Below are positions 37,301 to 48,481 of a stretch of 64,000 nt of DNA, piece by piece (position 1 is the stretch's first letter; the number at the start of each line of letters is the position of its first letter). A program made the position numbers and the translations under genes. The notes under the pieces were generated by a model. It was given only the letters and a program-made list of their open reading frames with translations, did not search any database and was not told where the DNA came from. The stretch is from Prototheca cutis. Its lineage: Eukaryota > Chlorophyta > Trebouxiophyceae > Chlorellales > Chlorellaceae. Where the stretch lies: assembly GCA_002897115.2 (NCBI GenBank), contig BCIH01000001.1, positions 356,482 through 420,481 on the forward strand, in the 5' to 3' direction.

Positions 37301-37827
37301 TGTGCCCCGCAAATACTACCGGTGGGGGGAGACACTGGAACCGGATGTCTGGTTTGAGCCCAAGTCTGTATGGGAGGTCAAGGCGGCAGACCTGTCAGTC
37401 AGTCCCGTCCACAAGGCAGCCCAGGGGCTCGTCAACGATGGCAAGGGCATCTCCATAAGGTTTGTTGCTGGGTGATGTTGTTGCAAAAGGGTGGAAATGC
37501 CTGCAGCTGTTGTTGTTGGGTATGCATGCATGCAATGCATGATTGAATAGACACCTGTATGAACCATTGTTCCAAAGTGATGCCTCCCCTCCCTCTCGAA
37601 AAATAATCCGTCTGCTGACCACCCATTTCAAAATTCTCCCCTGAACAACCCGCCTCTGACATCTCTTCATTCCCGGCTCGCTCAGGTTCCCAAGACTGGT
37701 GCGGGTGCGGGACGACAAGGGTCCCGAGGACTCCACCAGTCCCGAGCAGGTCGCGGACATGTATCGTGCACAGGCGGTGCTACAGCAGCAGGGCACGGGC
37801 AAGGCCGATGCAGACGACGAATACTGA
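34318..37827 (+). CDS. LIG1: ATP-dependent DNA ligase I
   Basis: This replicative ligase seals Okazaki fragments and repair nicks in the nucleus. Exons: 34318-34722 (may contain a phase-neutral intron 34504-34637), 34875-35012, 35149-35265, 35382-35684, 35849-36658, 36762-37459, 37686-37827, about 870 aa if the first is continuous. The N-terminus carries a PIP box for PCNA (QKDITSFFG, residues 5-13) and then a disordered Lys/Pro/Ser-rich region. A DNA-binding domain follows. The adenylation site is FTCEYKYDGERAQIH, with the catalytic Lys in KYDG. Motif III is RIYSRNSEDNTGKFP, motif IV AVLDAETVAYD, motif V EGLIVKTL and SHWLKLKKDY. The OB-fold block GAWYGRGKRTGVYGSYLLA is present and the end is DDKGPEDSTSPEQVADMY. 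It is not ligase IV: no BRCT domains are present. Confidence 0.96.
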
Positions 37828-38271
37828 GGTGGCGGAGAGGGAAGGGGTTGCGGGAGCAGGCTGAAGCCGCCACTGCTGGCANCAGGACCTGGCTCGACAG
37901 GACAACACAGCGGTGCTACGCCGGCCCCCAACCTATGACCTCATGGCACTGCTCAATCAACAGTCGTGCCGGCCGCGGGCATGCATGGTCTGGTGAAACA
38001 AAACTGTACCCCGTGGCAAACGCACATAACGGGCTCCACCGCCGAAAGAAGACAGACGCTGGGGACGTAAGATTCATAGAGGGAGTTTCGGCTGTGGGAT
38101 CCAAGATTGACAATGGCAAAACGCACTGCAATCAATCCAGGGCCCCACGGGGGCCCCTGCCAATCAATCACAAAAGGAGGAGTGAGCAGGGCGGCGTGCC
38201 TTGCATCCTGCCCGTCTCCCCGTCACGTCACGATCGTGGTCTTGAATGCATGCATGCAAAGAGGCCTGATT
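37828..38271. other. Convergent intergenic region, LIG1 and HIR
   Basis: About 440 bases. It contains ATGCATGCA-type alternating runs near 38246-38258, similar to one inside the last LIG1 intron (37516-37535). No gene seen. Confidence 0.5.
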
Positions 38272-39383
38272 CTAGCGCGACATGGACAAGCCGCCCGGAG
38301 CGGCGGCCATGCCGGACAGGACGCCGTTGCGGATGGCCGAGGCCGCATCCGTCACGGCGCCGGGTCCATGGGGCAGGAACACAGTGTTGGCACGGGCAGA
38401 GCCCCCGATATCCTGCGTGGAGGCGGGGTGCTCCGGAGTTGAGGTTCTGGTTAGGCGGAGAGGCGTCGTTGCAGGCACAGGCATCACGCGTGAGACCCCA
38501 AACCCAGTCCTAAATCAAAACGAAAAAAATGCTATGTGTATTTAGTGGAGAAAAAGGAATCAACCCTACCACAGTCCCACCTTGAGTGTGTCAAAGTATT
38601 GGGTGATGAGGAGGAGCTCCATGACGTCGCGGGAGTTGACGTCTGTCACCTCGGTCTGGAAGGCTTGGACCGATTCACGGAGGCCCGAGATGATGGCCTG
38701 GCGCTGCCGCGCGATACCCTGGCCGGCCAGGAACTTGGCCTCGGCGTCGGCCTCGGCAGCCTTTACCACCCGGATTTTCTCGGCTTCGCTCTGCTCGTAG
38801 GCTGCTAGGCGCAGGCGCTGTGCGGCGTTGATGTCGTTCATCGCAGCTTTCACTTTAGCGGCGGGCTCGATGTCCGTGATCAGCGTGTTGACAATCTGGA
38901 AGCCAAACCCGGCCATGGACTTGGTCAGCTCCTCCTTTACGGCCGCGGCAATCCGCTCTTTGCTGATAAACACGTCGTCGAGATCCATCTTGGGGACCTG
39001 GGCCCGAATCTCATCGTATACTGCAAGAATTTAATTTGGGTGTGTTTGTGGGGGGATTTTGTTGTCATGCTGTGAACACATCAGGAGAAATTTGAAAAAT
39101 CCCCCCCCCCCCCCCCCCCCATATTCCCACCCCACAAACCAACCAGGCCAGACCACTTCACGCACCGTAGCTGCGGATCTGGCTGGTGGAGTCGGTCAGC
39201 TTGTAAAAGGCATCATAGACGCTCTCCCGGATGACCTGGTATTGGACCGACACAACAATGTCCACGAACACTGCGAGTGTTTGTTTGAGGGGGTGGGGTC
39301 TGGGCCGCAGAGCGGGGGATTTGTTTGCCTGCTGCACTAGTCACGGAAGCAGCCAAACAGGGCATGTGCCGTCCCCTATCCCC

Positions 39384-39460
<77 letters not shown>

Positions 39461-40128
39461 ACACACGTCCACGTACCATTGTCCTTGGATTTGGTCTCGC
39501 ATCGCACATCCAACTGCTGGATGCGGAGGCTCAGCTTGCCCGCCACACTCTCGCCGACGCAGCACCAGATGCAGTTGAAGCCTGGGATTTGCGGTTGTGT
39601 GTCCTTTTATTACTCTCTTTCTTTCTTTCTTTCTTTCTTTCTTTTCGGGCGGGGGGGTTCATGCCATCAGTGTATACACAGCTGTGGTCTGCTGCTCCGA
39701 GTGCAACAGTAGACATGAGGACTGAATAACAGCACCCAAAATCCAGGAATAGAATTAAACCAACCTACCAGGCGCAGCAATGCGGCTAAACTTGCCGAAC
39801 TGCAGTTGGAAGGCGGACAGGGGTGGGGGGTTTTGGCTTCTCACAGCCCCCACAGCAGCAGCCCGCCCGCTTCAGGCTGGGGGTAGCTACGCTGTCGTGG
39901 CATGGCAAAAAGCGCGTACACACAGCGCGCGCCCAGGAGAAACCCTCACCTGCTCGATGATGGCCGTAGAGCTCTGATCTACAGATCAAAAGGTGAAAAA
40001 ACCGGATGTAACGGGTGTGCACGCGCTGTTCACCGAGATGCAGCCCGTTCCCGACACCGTAACCCTTGGCCATAGCTCGCCCTGCATATCCCGCCCTGCA
40101 TACCGACTGTCGTAAAACACTGCCCCAT
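38272..40128 (-). CDS. Hypersensitive-induced reaction (HIR) SPFH/prohibitin-domain protein
   Basis: Seven exons close in phase on the minus strand: 40128-40104, 39978-39950, 39799-39769, 39581-39477, 39270-39166, 39020-38581, 38412-38272 (291 aa). The first exon is only 25 nt and encodes MGQCFTTV, ideal for N-myristoylation at Gly2 and palmitoylation at Cys4, as in plant HIR proteins. Then come [21 protein letters not shown], the SPFH core ([38 protein letters not shown]), a coiled coil rich in Ala/Glu/Lys ([16 protein letters not shown]) and the C-terminal [13 protein letters not shown] proteins form oligomeric scaffolds in plasma-membrane microdomains and support defence signalling in land plants; the algal role is unknown. 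Three of the first exons are 25-31 nt. A copy of the 39121-39389 region, including exon 5, recurs at 44005-44273. Confidence 0.95.
39101..39120. repeat. Poly-C run (poly-G in HIR transcript)
   Basis: Twenty C's in the HIR intron 39021-39165, reading as G20 in the sense strand about 45 nt after the donor. Confidence 0.95.
39385..39466. repeat. (CA)n microsatellite in HIR intron
   Basis: About 40 CA units with one AT interruption near 39456. In the HIR transcript it is (UG)n starting about 10 nt after the donor GTACGT of intron 39271-39476. Confidence 0.95.
39616..39645. repeat. (CTTT)n microsatellite in HIR intron
   Basis: About seven tetranucleotide units in the intron 39582-39768. It reads as (AAAG)n in the HIR transcript. 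Confidence 0.9.
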
Positions 40129-41099
40129 CCTGCTTCCTCAGTCGATTTGCAACCTAATATTATGAAAACAGTTTCAAAACGCCTGCAGTGAGAAAATAAT
40201 GCGATGGGCCATGTCGCAGAGCGCGCTATGTGTGACCTGAAGGGCACGGCGCGATGCACCAATCAATCAATCGCGACATCTCGGGATCCCTGGCAGGCCT
40301 GGGGATCCTGCCAGGGGACCTCTTGCCAGGCGTCTTTAAGCAGACCTGGATCCTGTACCATACTCAACACATTCACAGAGGGTCCGTGATGCGCTTGTGC
40401 ACTCTAGTTATGCTTACTGCTGGGAGAAAAGAAATTCTGGGTTTGATCAAGGCATGGACCGACTGGTGCCTGAAGCTGCAGCAAACCCAGAGACAAGTGT
40501 GCTACCCATCCCAAACCATGCATTGCGTTATTCATAACTCACATCTCTTTTCTGAATCTGATCTTTACAATGCTGGTGGGCTGTCTTCCAGCAGGTGCAA
40601 GGTTGGGCCACTGCCAAAAAAATCAGCCTTCACTATCCTCGCAGCAACGGGTACTGCGGCCCTAGCATGATCAAACAAAGACATTACCGAATCAAATAAG
40701 AATATGCTAAATTCAATCATGAAATTGTCTACAGAGAGATTTCCATGTCGGCCTTTGCAGTGCAGGCCCCTACTCCTGACGCTTGATTGACCACCGGGAC
40801 TGTAAGATAGATCCCCAATGAAACCTGTCCTCAAGAATAGCTGCGATCATTTGTACATAGTGTTTGCAGGATTGTACTATGTGTCCTTTTAAGAGCAAGC
40901 TAGCAGCAGATTTCTGCAATGGAACCAGGCCATTGGAGGCCGAGGGCCCATCCCGTCTCCACGGGAAATGCATTTGCCGCGCTTTCTTCCAGGCTCCCAA
41001 ATCGTCGCTGGGGCGGCCAGCAGCCTGCAAAACGTCCGAGCGAGCCGACGCCTGCCTCTTCTCCAGCCTGGTAACTCGGGGTGTGCAGACGACGACAAG
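40129..41099. other. Divergent intergenic region, HIR and uL13
   Basis: About 970 bases with two promoters. It has (ATCA)n at 40260-40271 and a perfect 10-bp inverted repeat (40288-40297 and 40307-40316, nine-base loop), about 160-190 bases upstream of the HIR start. I find no coding frame with family motifs. Confidence 0.5.
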
Positions 41100-42363
41100 A
41101 TGACGAAGGTGCGTTGGTGGCGCGGGGCCAGCGGGCGTGGAGGTGGGCGGCCATCCAACAGCCCGAGCCTGCGAGCTCTGGTTCCCTGAGCCCGTGTGCC
41201 CCATCCCCTCCATGTGCAGACGGTCGTCATTGACTGCAGGGACCACATGCTGGGCCGTCTGGCCAGCGTGCTCGCCAAGCAGCTGCTGAGCGGCCAGCAC
41301 GTCGTAAGTGGCAGTCGGCGCTGGGTGTCGGTGTGGCCTGTGAGGGTGGGGGCACGGAGATCCCCTGCCCGGGCATTGGCGATAGTCTTTTGGAGCGCGT
41401 GATACAGTAATGAATATGCGGCGTGACTGCGGGAGGGTCCAGGGCTGGGGTCGTGAGTCGGCCGGTGTGCCCTTGGCTGGTTGCCGGGCCTTCGCCGGTT
41501 GCCGGGCCCTGGCTGCCCGGCCAGGAGCCCGCCTGGGACCCTGCCCGTCCACCGCGGTGCCCTGGCCGGCGGCATGCCCCGTTGCCTCTTTGGGGATTGC
41601 TGGATGGTGGGATTTGTTCAGCAAGGCTGCAAGGAAGTTCCTCTTTCCTGGGGCAGACTGGCCACTGGTTGCAGTGTGGCCGCAGGCAGGCATGGCACTT
41701 GCCTGGCACAGCCCACTCGCTGGAGTGGGTTGGAGGTCGGCAGCCTCAGCCCACTGGCTCTAAGACCCTCCCGGACGCAACCGCGCAATGGTGTCTTCAC
41801 TGTTGTGACAACGCCCTCCACCCCCGGTCAGGTGCCACGCTGCCGTTGCCAAAATTGCCAACTCTCCCCCCCCACACACACCCCACTCAAAACCACTGTA
41901 GGTTGCTGTGCGCTGCGAGTCTATCCAGCTGTCCGGCGGCATGGTTCGCCAGAAGGCCAAATACGAGCGCTGGCTGAACAAGCGCAGCGTGTCAAACCCC
42001 CGCCACGGTGCCGTCAAGTTCCGTGCTCCGTCGCGCATCCTGTGGCGCACGGTGCGCGGCATGGTCCCGCACAAGACTCCCCGCGGCGCGGCGGCGATGG
42101 AGCGCCTGAAGGTCTTCGAGGGCGTCCCCCCCGCGTACGACAAGGTCAAGCGCGTCGTGGTCCCCGACGCGCTCAAGGTCCTGCGGCTGCAGCACGGCCA
42201 CCGGCACGTGGCCCTGGGCGACCTGGCCACCTCCATCGGCTGGAAGCACCAGGCCACCGTCGAGGAACTGGAGGCCAAGCGCAAGGTCCGCGCCGCCGCC
42301 TACTACGAGGCCAAGAAGAAGCTGGCCGCGCTGAAGGCCAAGGCTGAGGCCTCCGTGCAGTGA
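41100..42363 (+). CDS. RPL13A: 60S ribosomal protein L13a (uL13)
   Basis: Three exons (41100-41108, 41220-41303, 41902-42363) give 184 aa. The first exon holds only three codons (ATG ACG AAG), a pattern common in ribosomal-protein genes. Family blocks are [57 protein letters not shown], the rRNA-contacting [19 protein letters not shown] and the Lys/Ala-rich eukaryotic C-terminal helix ([16 protein letters not shown]). It is a structural protein of the large cytosolic ribosomal subunit. A TGTAA lies 60 bases after the stop. The second intron is about 600 bases; I looked for box C/D snoRNA motifs, which sit in this gene's introns in animals, and found none convincing. Confidence 0.98.
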
Positions 42364-42920
42364 GCGGCTCGAGATGTGGTCACCCCATGACCTCACACGC
42401 ATGCACACACTCCCCCTCCCCCCTGTAACCAGCACACCCTTTGATGCGTTTAATTGACGTAGCAGAGGGAGCAGTGGTGGGGAGATATTCAAGTGGGGAT
42501 TTGGTTCGACGGCCCGTTTTCCCGCCAAATTTCAGACACAAAAGCCGGGCTCCCCCTTTCGACTGACGAGACTCGACTTCCAGGTGTTTTCTTGCATGGT
42601 CTCTGCTGATGCTGNGGCGAGGGGGCAAGCTGACGAGGGCTCTGGCGTCCCCGAAAGACAATGATGCAGTGAGTTTGCAGAAAGAGCATAGCATGGCCAG
42701 TCATGAACAGCCGCTCGATGTGTTAGCCGATATATTGTATTGTGTGTCTGGCAAAGGGGGGTCGTTGCGAGCCGATAAACAGCCGGAAATCCCTTTCCTG
42801 TTGGGAAAGGGCAAGTCTCCATCGCTGTCCGTGCAGCGTCAGGACACTCGCGACATGTTCCTTCATCGTCGTTCGGCCAGGTGGTGCCTCGAATGAGCCA
42901 TCGCTCACTCGAGCAACATC
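42364..42920. other. Convergent intergenic region, uL13 and carrier gene
   Basis: About 560 bases, containing the TGTAA at 42424-42428 for uL13. No gene is supported. Confidence 0.5.
42424..42428 (+). terminator. Putative TGTAA polyadenylation signal of RPL13A
   Basis: TGTAA 60 bases past the uL13 stop codon, a normal distance for a green-algal poly(A) signal. Confidence 0.5.
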
Positions 42921-43961
42921 TCAGGCAGCGCTGCCGCCGCGCCCTTCCAGGCTGGAGCTGCGCTTGCCGTTCCCCCTGGCGGCACCGCCGTGCAGGGGCT
43001 CCATCTCCGCATCATCCGACACCTCGCGCTGCTGCAGCGGCTTCTCTGCGGCCGCGCGCATGCTGGCCAGCTTTTGCATGTTGTACCAGCACACCGCGCC
43101 AAAGGCAACGCCGTAGCCAGCCAGGTTGAGGGCCGACACCGGGGACGAAAACACGGCCCAGCTCAGCGCAATGAGCAGCCAGTCCTTGACCACGCCGCCG
43201 ATGTTCATGGTCAGCGCCGATGTCTTGCCGATCAGCAGGAACACTGCCATGTTCAGACCAAACGCAGCGCCGGCGTTGGAGATCAGCACAGCCGGGGACA
43301 GGGACAGCTGCGTGTCGGCCAGGATGCGGGGGGCCTCCAGCAGGGCAAACGGCACCATCAAGAACGCAGCGCAAGCCGGAGCGAGGTAGTAGAGCGTGGT
43401 GATGGGGTTGAGCTTGAGCCCGCGACGCTGGAGTAGGATCTGGACCAGCGTCAGGCGCGTGGACTCGGTGGCGATGGACAGCAGCTGCAGCACGACCCCC
43501 ACCAGCACAAAGTTGATCTCCCCCCAGCTAGCAATCGCCACGCCCAGCGACACCACCAGCATGTTGGCCAGGACCATGGGCGAGTACGTCTCCGTGCCAA
43601 ACACGCAGCCCATGGCAAACACTGCCACGGGCATTAGCGCCTTGAGCATCTGGATGAAAGACACCGACAGGTAGAGGTATGCCGCGTTACCCAGCCACAG
43701 CGTCCCCGCGTACAGCCCGCCGATCGGCACGATCGCACGCAGGTATGTCTCCCGGCTCATGCCAATGGGCTCCACGTAGCCAAGCTTGATGATGGCCGTC
43801 GCAAGTCCAGCACAGAAAATCATGTGCCACAGCGTCAACGCCACCGGGTACGGGAAGCCTATGTGTTTTTGGTGTGCACACAGGTGTTTATGCGCATGCA
43901 CTGCAGAGCCAGTCGTGCCAGGAGCGGCCGCCTGGTGCATGGGAGGGGGAAGGGCATCAAC

Positions 43962-44004
<43 letters not shown>

Positions 44005-44341
44005 ATATTCCCACCCCACAAACCAACCAGGCCAGACCACTTCACGCACCGTAGCTGCGGATCTGGCTGGTGGAGTCGGTCAGCTTGTAAAAGGCATCAT
44101 AGACGCTCTCCCGGATGACCTGGTATTGGACCGACACAACAATGTCCACGAACACTGCGAGTGTTTGTTTGAGGGGGTGGGGTCTGGGCCGCAGAGCGGG
44201 GGATTTGTTTGCCTGCTGCACTAGTCACGGAAGCAGCCAAACAGGGCATGTGCCGTCCCCTATCCCCAACACANNNNNNNNNNNNNNNNNNNNGTGCCAG
44301 GAGCGGCCGCCTGGTGCATGGGAGGGGGGGGGGCATCAACA

Positions 44342-44372
<31 letters not shown>

Positions 44373-44711
44373 CATCTTCATGCAGAGGCATCATATATGC
44401 CAGCGTCACACACACAGGCCTGCTGCCCCTCAAGCACAGAGAGAAAACCTCCGGCACAGCCAGGCCTGGAAACNAGCACACGCGCCCGAGGGCGCCCAGC
44501 CCACCACAGCCCTGCTGCTACTCCCAACATCTCCACCGCACGCACCGCCGAATGCAAGTACCCATTTGTTATACATGATGACTGTGGCGCTGAGACCAAT
44601 CCATAGCGCGACATAGCTGCGCGAGAGGGGGGCCGGTGCCGAGGAGATCTGGAGGGCCGACACCCCGGTTCGCTGGGCGATAGGAAGCGCCCTGATCCAG
44701 CGGAACGTCAT
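42921..44711 (-). CDS. Triose-phosphate-translocator-family carrier (plant KT/sugar-phosphate type)
   Basis: Two exons (44711-44546 and 43858-42921) join through NKWVLAFG-GFPYP and give 367 aa. The drug/metabolite-transporter fold with about ten helices is clear: SYVALWIGLSATVIMYNKW, FPYPVALTLWHMIFCAG, AAYLYLSVSFIQMLKALMPV, VLANMLVVSLGVAIASWGE, NPITTLYYLAPACAAFLM and a C-terminal block ALTMNIGGVVKDWLLIALSW. These match the Arabidopsis putative sugar-phosphate translocators of the endomembrane group (At3g17430/At1g48230 type), so a Golgi/ER solute antiporter is likely; the substrate is unknown. The tail is hydrophilic (Ser/Gly/Arg). The single intron (43859-44545) contains poly-C runs, a copied HIR exon region and a 20-N gap, so its real length and content are not known. 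Exons themselves look intact. Confidence 0.93.
43963..44004. repeat. Poly-C run, left edge of suspected misjoin
   Basis: Forty-two C's. Poly-C also precedes the original copy of the following sequence at 39101-39120, which gives the likely overlap that misled assembly. Confidence 0.95.
44005..44273. repeat. 269-bp exact duplicate of 39121-39389 (HIR exon 5 region)
   Basis: By direct reading, every base matches 39121-39389, including HIR exon 5 (copied at 44050-44154) and part of both flanking introns. It stops at the first CA units, exactly where the N gap begins. It lies in a transporter intron. It is best read as assembly error, not a pseudogene. Confidence 0.9.
44274..44293. other. Assembly gap (20 N)
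   Basis: A run of 20 N's, the only long gap in the window. It is followed by a second near-copy (44294-44342) of the unique sequence at 43915-43963. Confidence 0.99.
44342..44370. repeat. Poly-C run after the gap
   Basis: Twenty-nine C's following the repeated NotI-site-containing segment. It is probably the same poly-C tract as 43963-44004, assembled twice. Confidence 0.9.
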
Positions 44712-45645
44712 CTAGACTCTAACCATTTTGAATATTCCCGCACATGGCGTTGTTCACCGGCCGATTGCCCTCGCTCACAGCACAACTACCACAACGCCGT
44801 TGCCAGCGTCCGAATAGGTGCCAGAGGGGTGCCGAGGCCCTCTCGGCTACCCGCACTCACCCGTACGTGACGGCCACTTGCATCCATACAGACTTGTTCT
44901 TTTTCTGTTCGTCCATCATGGCGCGTGGCTGCCCAGCGACAGCCTTGAACCGCGCCCGGCCTCTGGCCCCTTGCCGACCGCAAGACAAGGACCTAGGACA
45001 GGTATGGGAGGCTCAACAGTAGGGCCAGGTAAGGATACAAAACATTGCTGGCCGTCAAGATCAAAAAAAGCGCGGCCGGGGGACAGGAGCAGGCACTTTC
45101 TGACAGATCGGTGCCAATGCGCCCGGGAGTGGTGCTACAGGACCGCTCAGGAAGGAATCCCCAGACTGCCGGGACATGGGATGCTCCACATTCCACGATA
45201 ACCCTCCCCAAAACCACAGAACATCGCGGTCATGACGGTACCTTACAATCCATGAAAACAATTACGTTGTGTGAGCTTACTCTCATTCCTTGCTTGTGCT
45301 GTCTAGAGCCCTTGTATTTCCACACCAGATCAGATCACCAGCCGATTGTCCACATGGGATGTGTCACAATCCTTGCATTCAGTTGCAGGCAGGCCGAACA
45401 TAGATCACGTGTATAGAATGACATGCATGTGGGATATAAGAATCGGGATAGGCGCCAGCATGCTGGCACCAGGTCCAGAGCTCAGGGAGAAACCGAAACC
45501 TAAAAGGGTCCTCAGGATCCAGTCACGCATGGCACGTGGCCGCTCACTCGCCGTACTGGGGTGACCCCCATCGGCTTTGGCATTGGGTCTGCAGGGTTCC
45601 CCCGACTTTGGCGTATTTGACGGACCCTTTCATGGAATAGGAGTG
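44712..45645. other. Divergent intergenic region, carrier gene and NAXE-PNPO gene
   Basis: About 930 bases with two promoters. The NAXE-PNPO reading frame remains open upstream to about 45577 without an ATG. No further gene seen. Confidence 0.5.
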
Positions 45646-47728
45646 ATGCTTGGCACGGCATCTCAGGCCCTGCTGCGCTCAGGATTCCGCCTGTCCAACC
45701 TGACACTCCGTCCTCCGGGACTGCTCCGTCGCGCGACTCGCTTCTGCGACCTGCCAGTCCTCAGACCCAGCCGTGCAGACAGCCCTCGATTCTTGTCATA
45801 TAAATCATTTACACTGTCATCGAGCAAAGCCATGGGTCTGACCTACCTGTGAGTGCCGAGTGCGGTAGGCTTACATGTGATCAGGAGCAGGCCTGCTGCC
45901 CCATGGAGCATGTTGCCTGGCCATGTCGCAGGGCAGGCAGCGCCCTTCCCATGGATGCACACTCACACACGCCCTCAAGAAGTGCACAGGTGCACATAAT
46001 CACGCAATCATCCTGCATCCCATTACTTCTCCACTTACGAATATCCCCGGTGCAACCCCTCCTACAAACCTTGCCAGGTCGGCGGAGCAGGCGGCGGCCA
46101 TTGACCAGGAGCTCATGGGCCCGCTGGGTTTCACCCTGGACCAGCTGATGGAGCTTGCCGGCCTGTCGGTGGCCAGCGCCCTGACGGCGCAGTACCCCCC
46201 GATCACCCACCCCCGGGTGCTGGTGCTGGCCGGGCCCGGCAACAACGGCGGCGACGGGCTGGTCGCAGCGCGCCACCTGGCGCTCTGGGGTTACAGCGTG
46301 CGGGTGGCCTACCCGAAGCCCACGCCGCGCCCACCCTTCCCGGGGCTGGTCCGCCAGGCCGAGCTGTCGGGCGCAGAGCTCGTAGATGCGGGGTTGCTGG
46401 GCTCCGATGCAACAGCCTGGGGCGCCGACGTCGTCCTGGATGCGCTTTTCGGGTTTAGCTTCCACGGTGCCCCGCGACCGCCCTTTGATACGCTGATCCA
46501 TGCGCTGGGACGCGCAGCCCGTGACCGGGCATCGTCGTTAACAGGCGCTGCGGTGTCGGCTGGCCCAACGACGGCGGGTGGTGGAATGAAGGTGGATGGT
46601 GACCAAGCATCAGCACCTTCCCCCACCTCGCATGCAGAACCACCATCACCGGCGTCGTCCTCCCCTCATGCCGGACGTGCTGCGCCACACTTTCCAGTCG
46701 TGGTCTCCGTGGACGTGCCATCCGGGTGGGACGTGGACGCCGGCGACCTGGACGGCGCGGGTTTGAACCCGGATATGCTGGTCAGCCTGACCGCACCCAA
46801 GGCCTGCGCCCGGGGATTTACCGGCGCGCACCACTACCTCGGCGGGAGATTTGTCCCGCCGGGTCTTGCGGCCAAGTACGGGCTCGTGCTCCCCGCGTAC
46901 CGGGGCTCGCAGCAGAGCGTCCGTGTGGGGGGTCTGCCGCTGGAGCCCGAGTTGCCGCACGGCCCCGCGCCGCCGGCGCACTCGTTGGGTACGGACGTTG
47001 CGGCCATGCGCCGCAATTACGCCGCGGGACAGCTTTTGGAGGCCGATGCCAGTCCGGACGACGCGCTGGCGCAGTTTGCGGCTTGGTTCAAAGATGCACA
47101 GCATTCCAGCGCGATTGCTGAGCCCAATGCCATGACGTTAGCCACAGCTTCAGCCGACGGGGCGGCGGCTGCACGCCTGGTGCTGCTCAAGGGTTTTGAC
47201 GATGCCGGGTTCACTTTTTTCACAAACTACGGCTCGCGCAAGGCTGATGAGCTGGAGGCCAACCCGCAGGCTGCGCTGTTGTTTTACTGGGAACCCCTGC
47301 AGCGCCAGGTCCGCATCGAGGGGCGCGTGCACCGCCTGCCCCGGGCCGAGAGCGAGGTCTACTTCCACAGCCGACCCCGCGGCAGCCAGGTGGGCGCCTG
47401 GGCCAGCCACCAGAGCCAGCCTCTGGAGAACAGGGCCGTACTGGAGAGGCGAGTAGAAGAATTCCAGCGCCGCTTTGACAGCGTGCCTGGTGGCGTGGGT
47501 GGCAGTGGGTCGGAGGGGCAGGCGAGTCCAGCGCCGCCAGGTGCCACAACAGATACAACACAGCCGCCGGCACAAGTCCCGTACCCCGAGCACTGGGGTG
47601 GCTACTGCCTGGTGCCCCTGGCCATTGAGTTTTGGCAGGGTCGGCCCAGCCGCCTGCACGACAGGCTGCTCTACACGCGGGACGACGAACAGGCCGACAC
47701 ATGGACCCGCACGCGCCTGCAGCCCTGA
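45646..47728 (+). CDS. PDX3: NAD(P)HX epimerase - pyridox(am)ine 5'-phosphate oxidase fusion, organelle-targeted
   Basis: Exons 45646-45848 and 46078-47728 join (CT|G) to give 617 aa. The first 60 residues form a transit peptide (Ser/Arg/Leu-rich, ending SSSKA before MGLTYLSAEQ). Next is a YjeF N-terminal domain: LMGPLGFTLDQLMELAGLSVA, AGPGNNGGDGLVAARHL, DVVLDALFGFSFHG, VVSVDVPSGWDVDAG; it repairs hydrated NAD(P)H by epimerising NAD(P)HX. The C-terminal half is FMN-dependent PNP/PMP oxidase, which makes pyridoxal phosphate: AMTLATASADGAAAARLVLLKG, GFTFFTNYGSRKADEL, REGRVHR-like core, GSQVGAWASHQSQPL, and PSRLHDRLLYTRD...WTRTRLQP. The same fusion is known in plants as PDX3/PPOX1. A Ser/Pro/Ala-rich insertion of about 45 residues (46540-46680) interrupts the epimerase domain and another lies in the oxidase (about 47490-47570). 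Both stay in frame. Confidence 0.96.
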
Positions 47729-47930
47729 GCTATCATTGATCTGTGTATTGTCCCATGAACAAAGCCAGGCCCAAGAAACAGCCCCCCTTGTAGCAAGGGA
47801 TTTGTATTTCAGTTGAACAGTAAAAACCCCCTGTCAGCGACCGGGGGTCGGTTGATTCCGTGGCAGACCAGCAGTCACCAGGACAGAGAGGCAACCTGGA
47901 ATTTGGGCCATCCGCCTTGATTTCCAGAAG

Positions 47931-48390
47931 TCACTCCAGGGTAGCCAGGATGTCTGCTTCCCGAATGACAATGTACTTCTTGCCATCCGATCCTTCAAAC
48001 TCAGTGCCAGAGTACTTGGAGTAGAGGACCGAGGCGCCTGGCGCGATGGCCGGAGCCGTGGCTGTCTCGTCGTCGCCCTTGACCTTGCCTGGGCCCACTG
48101 CCACGACCCGGCCGACGGTGGGCTTCTCCTGCGATCCCTCTGTCAGCAACAGCCCACCGGCCGTCCGGTCGCTGGCCGCCTGCTGCTCCACAAGGAGCCG
48201 GTCCTGGCAAGGCGCCAGCGCTGTGATGTCATCGCCTGCCAGCAGCCCAATCACATCGTCCTCCTGACAGTTGGGGGGTGGACATTTGGGTGGGTGCAGT
48301 GGTAGTGGTCACACCCCCCAAGGGCAAGGGGTTGGGAAGGGACCAGCCAGGCCAGGCTCAAGCAAGGGTCTGCACGCCTAACGACCCTCC

Positions 48391-48481
<91 letters not shown>

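Noticed and set aside
40770..41693. 307-residue minus-strand frame opposite uL13
   Set aside because: It crosses the uL13 start and introns in antisense and shows no family pattern.
41304..41901. snoRNA host intron in the uL13 gene
   Set aside because: No clear RUGAUGA plus CUGA box pair with terminal stem was found.
43874..44224. Separate small gene with HIR similarity
   Set aside because: It is the exact copy of HIR exon 5 region on a wrong frame and strand, explained by the misjoin.
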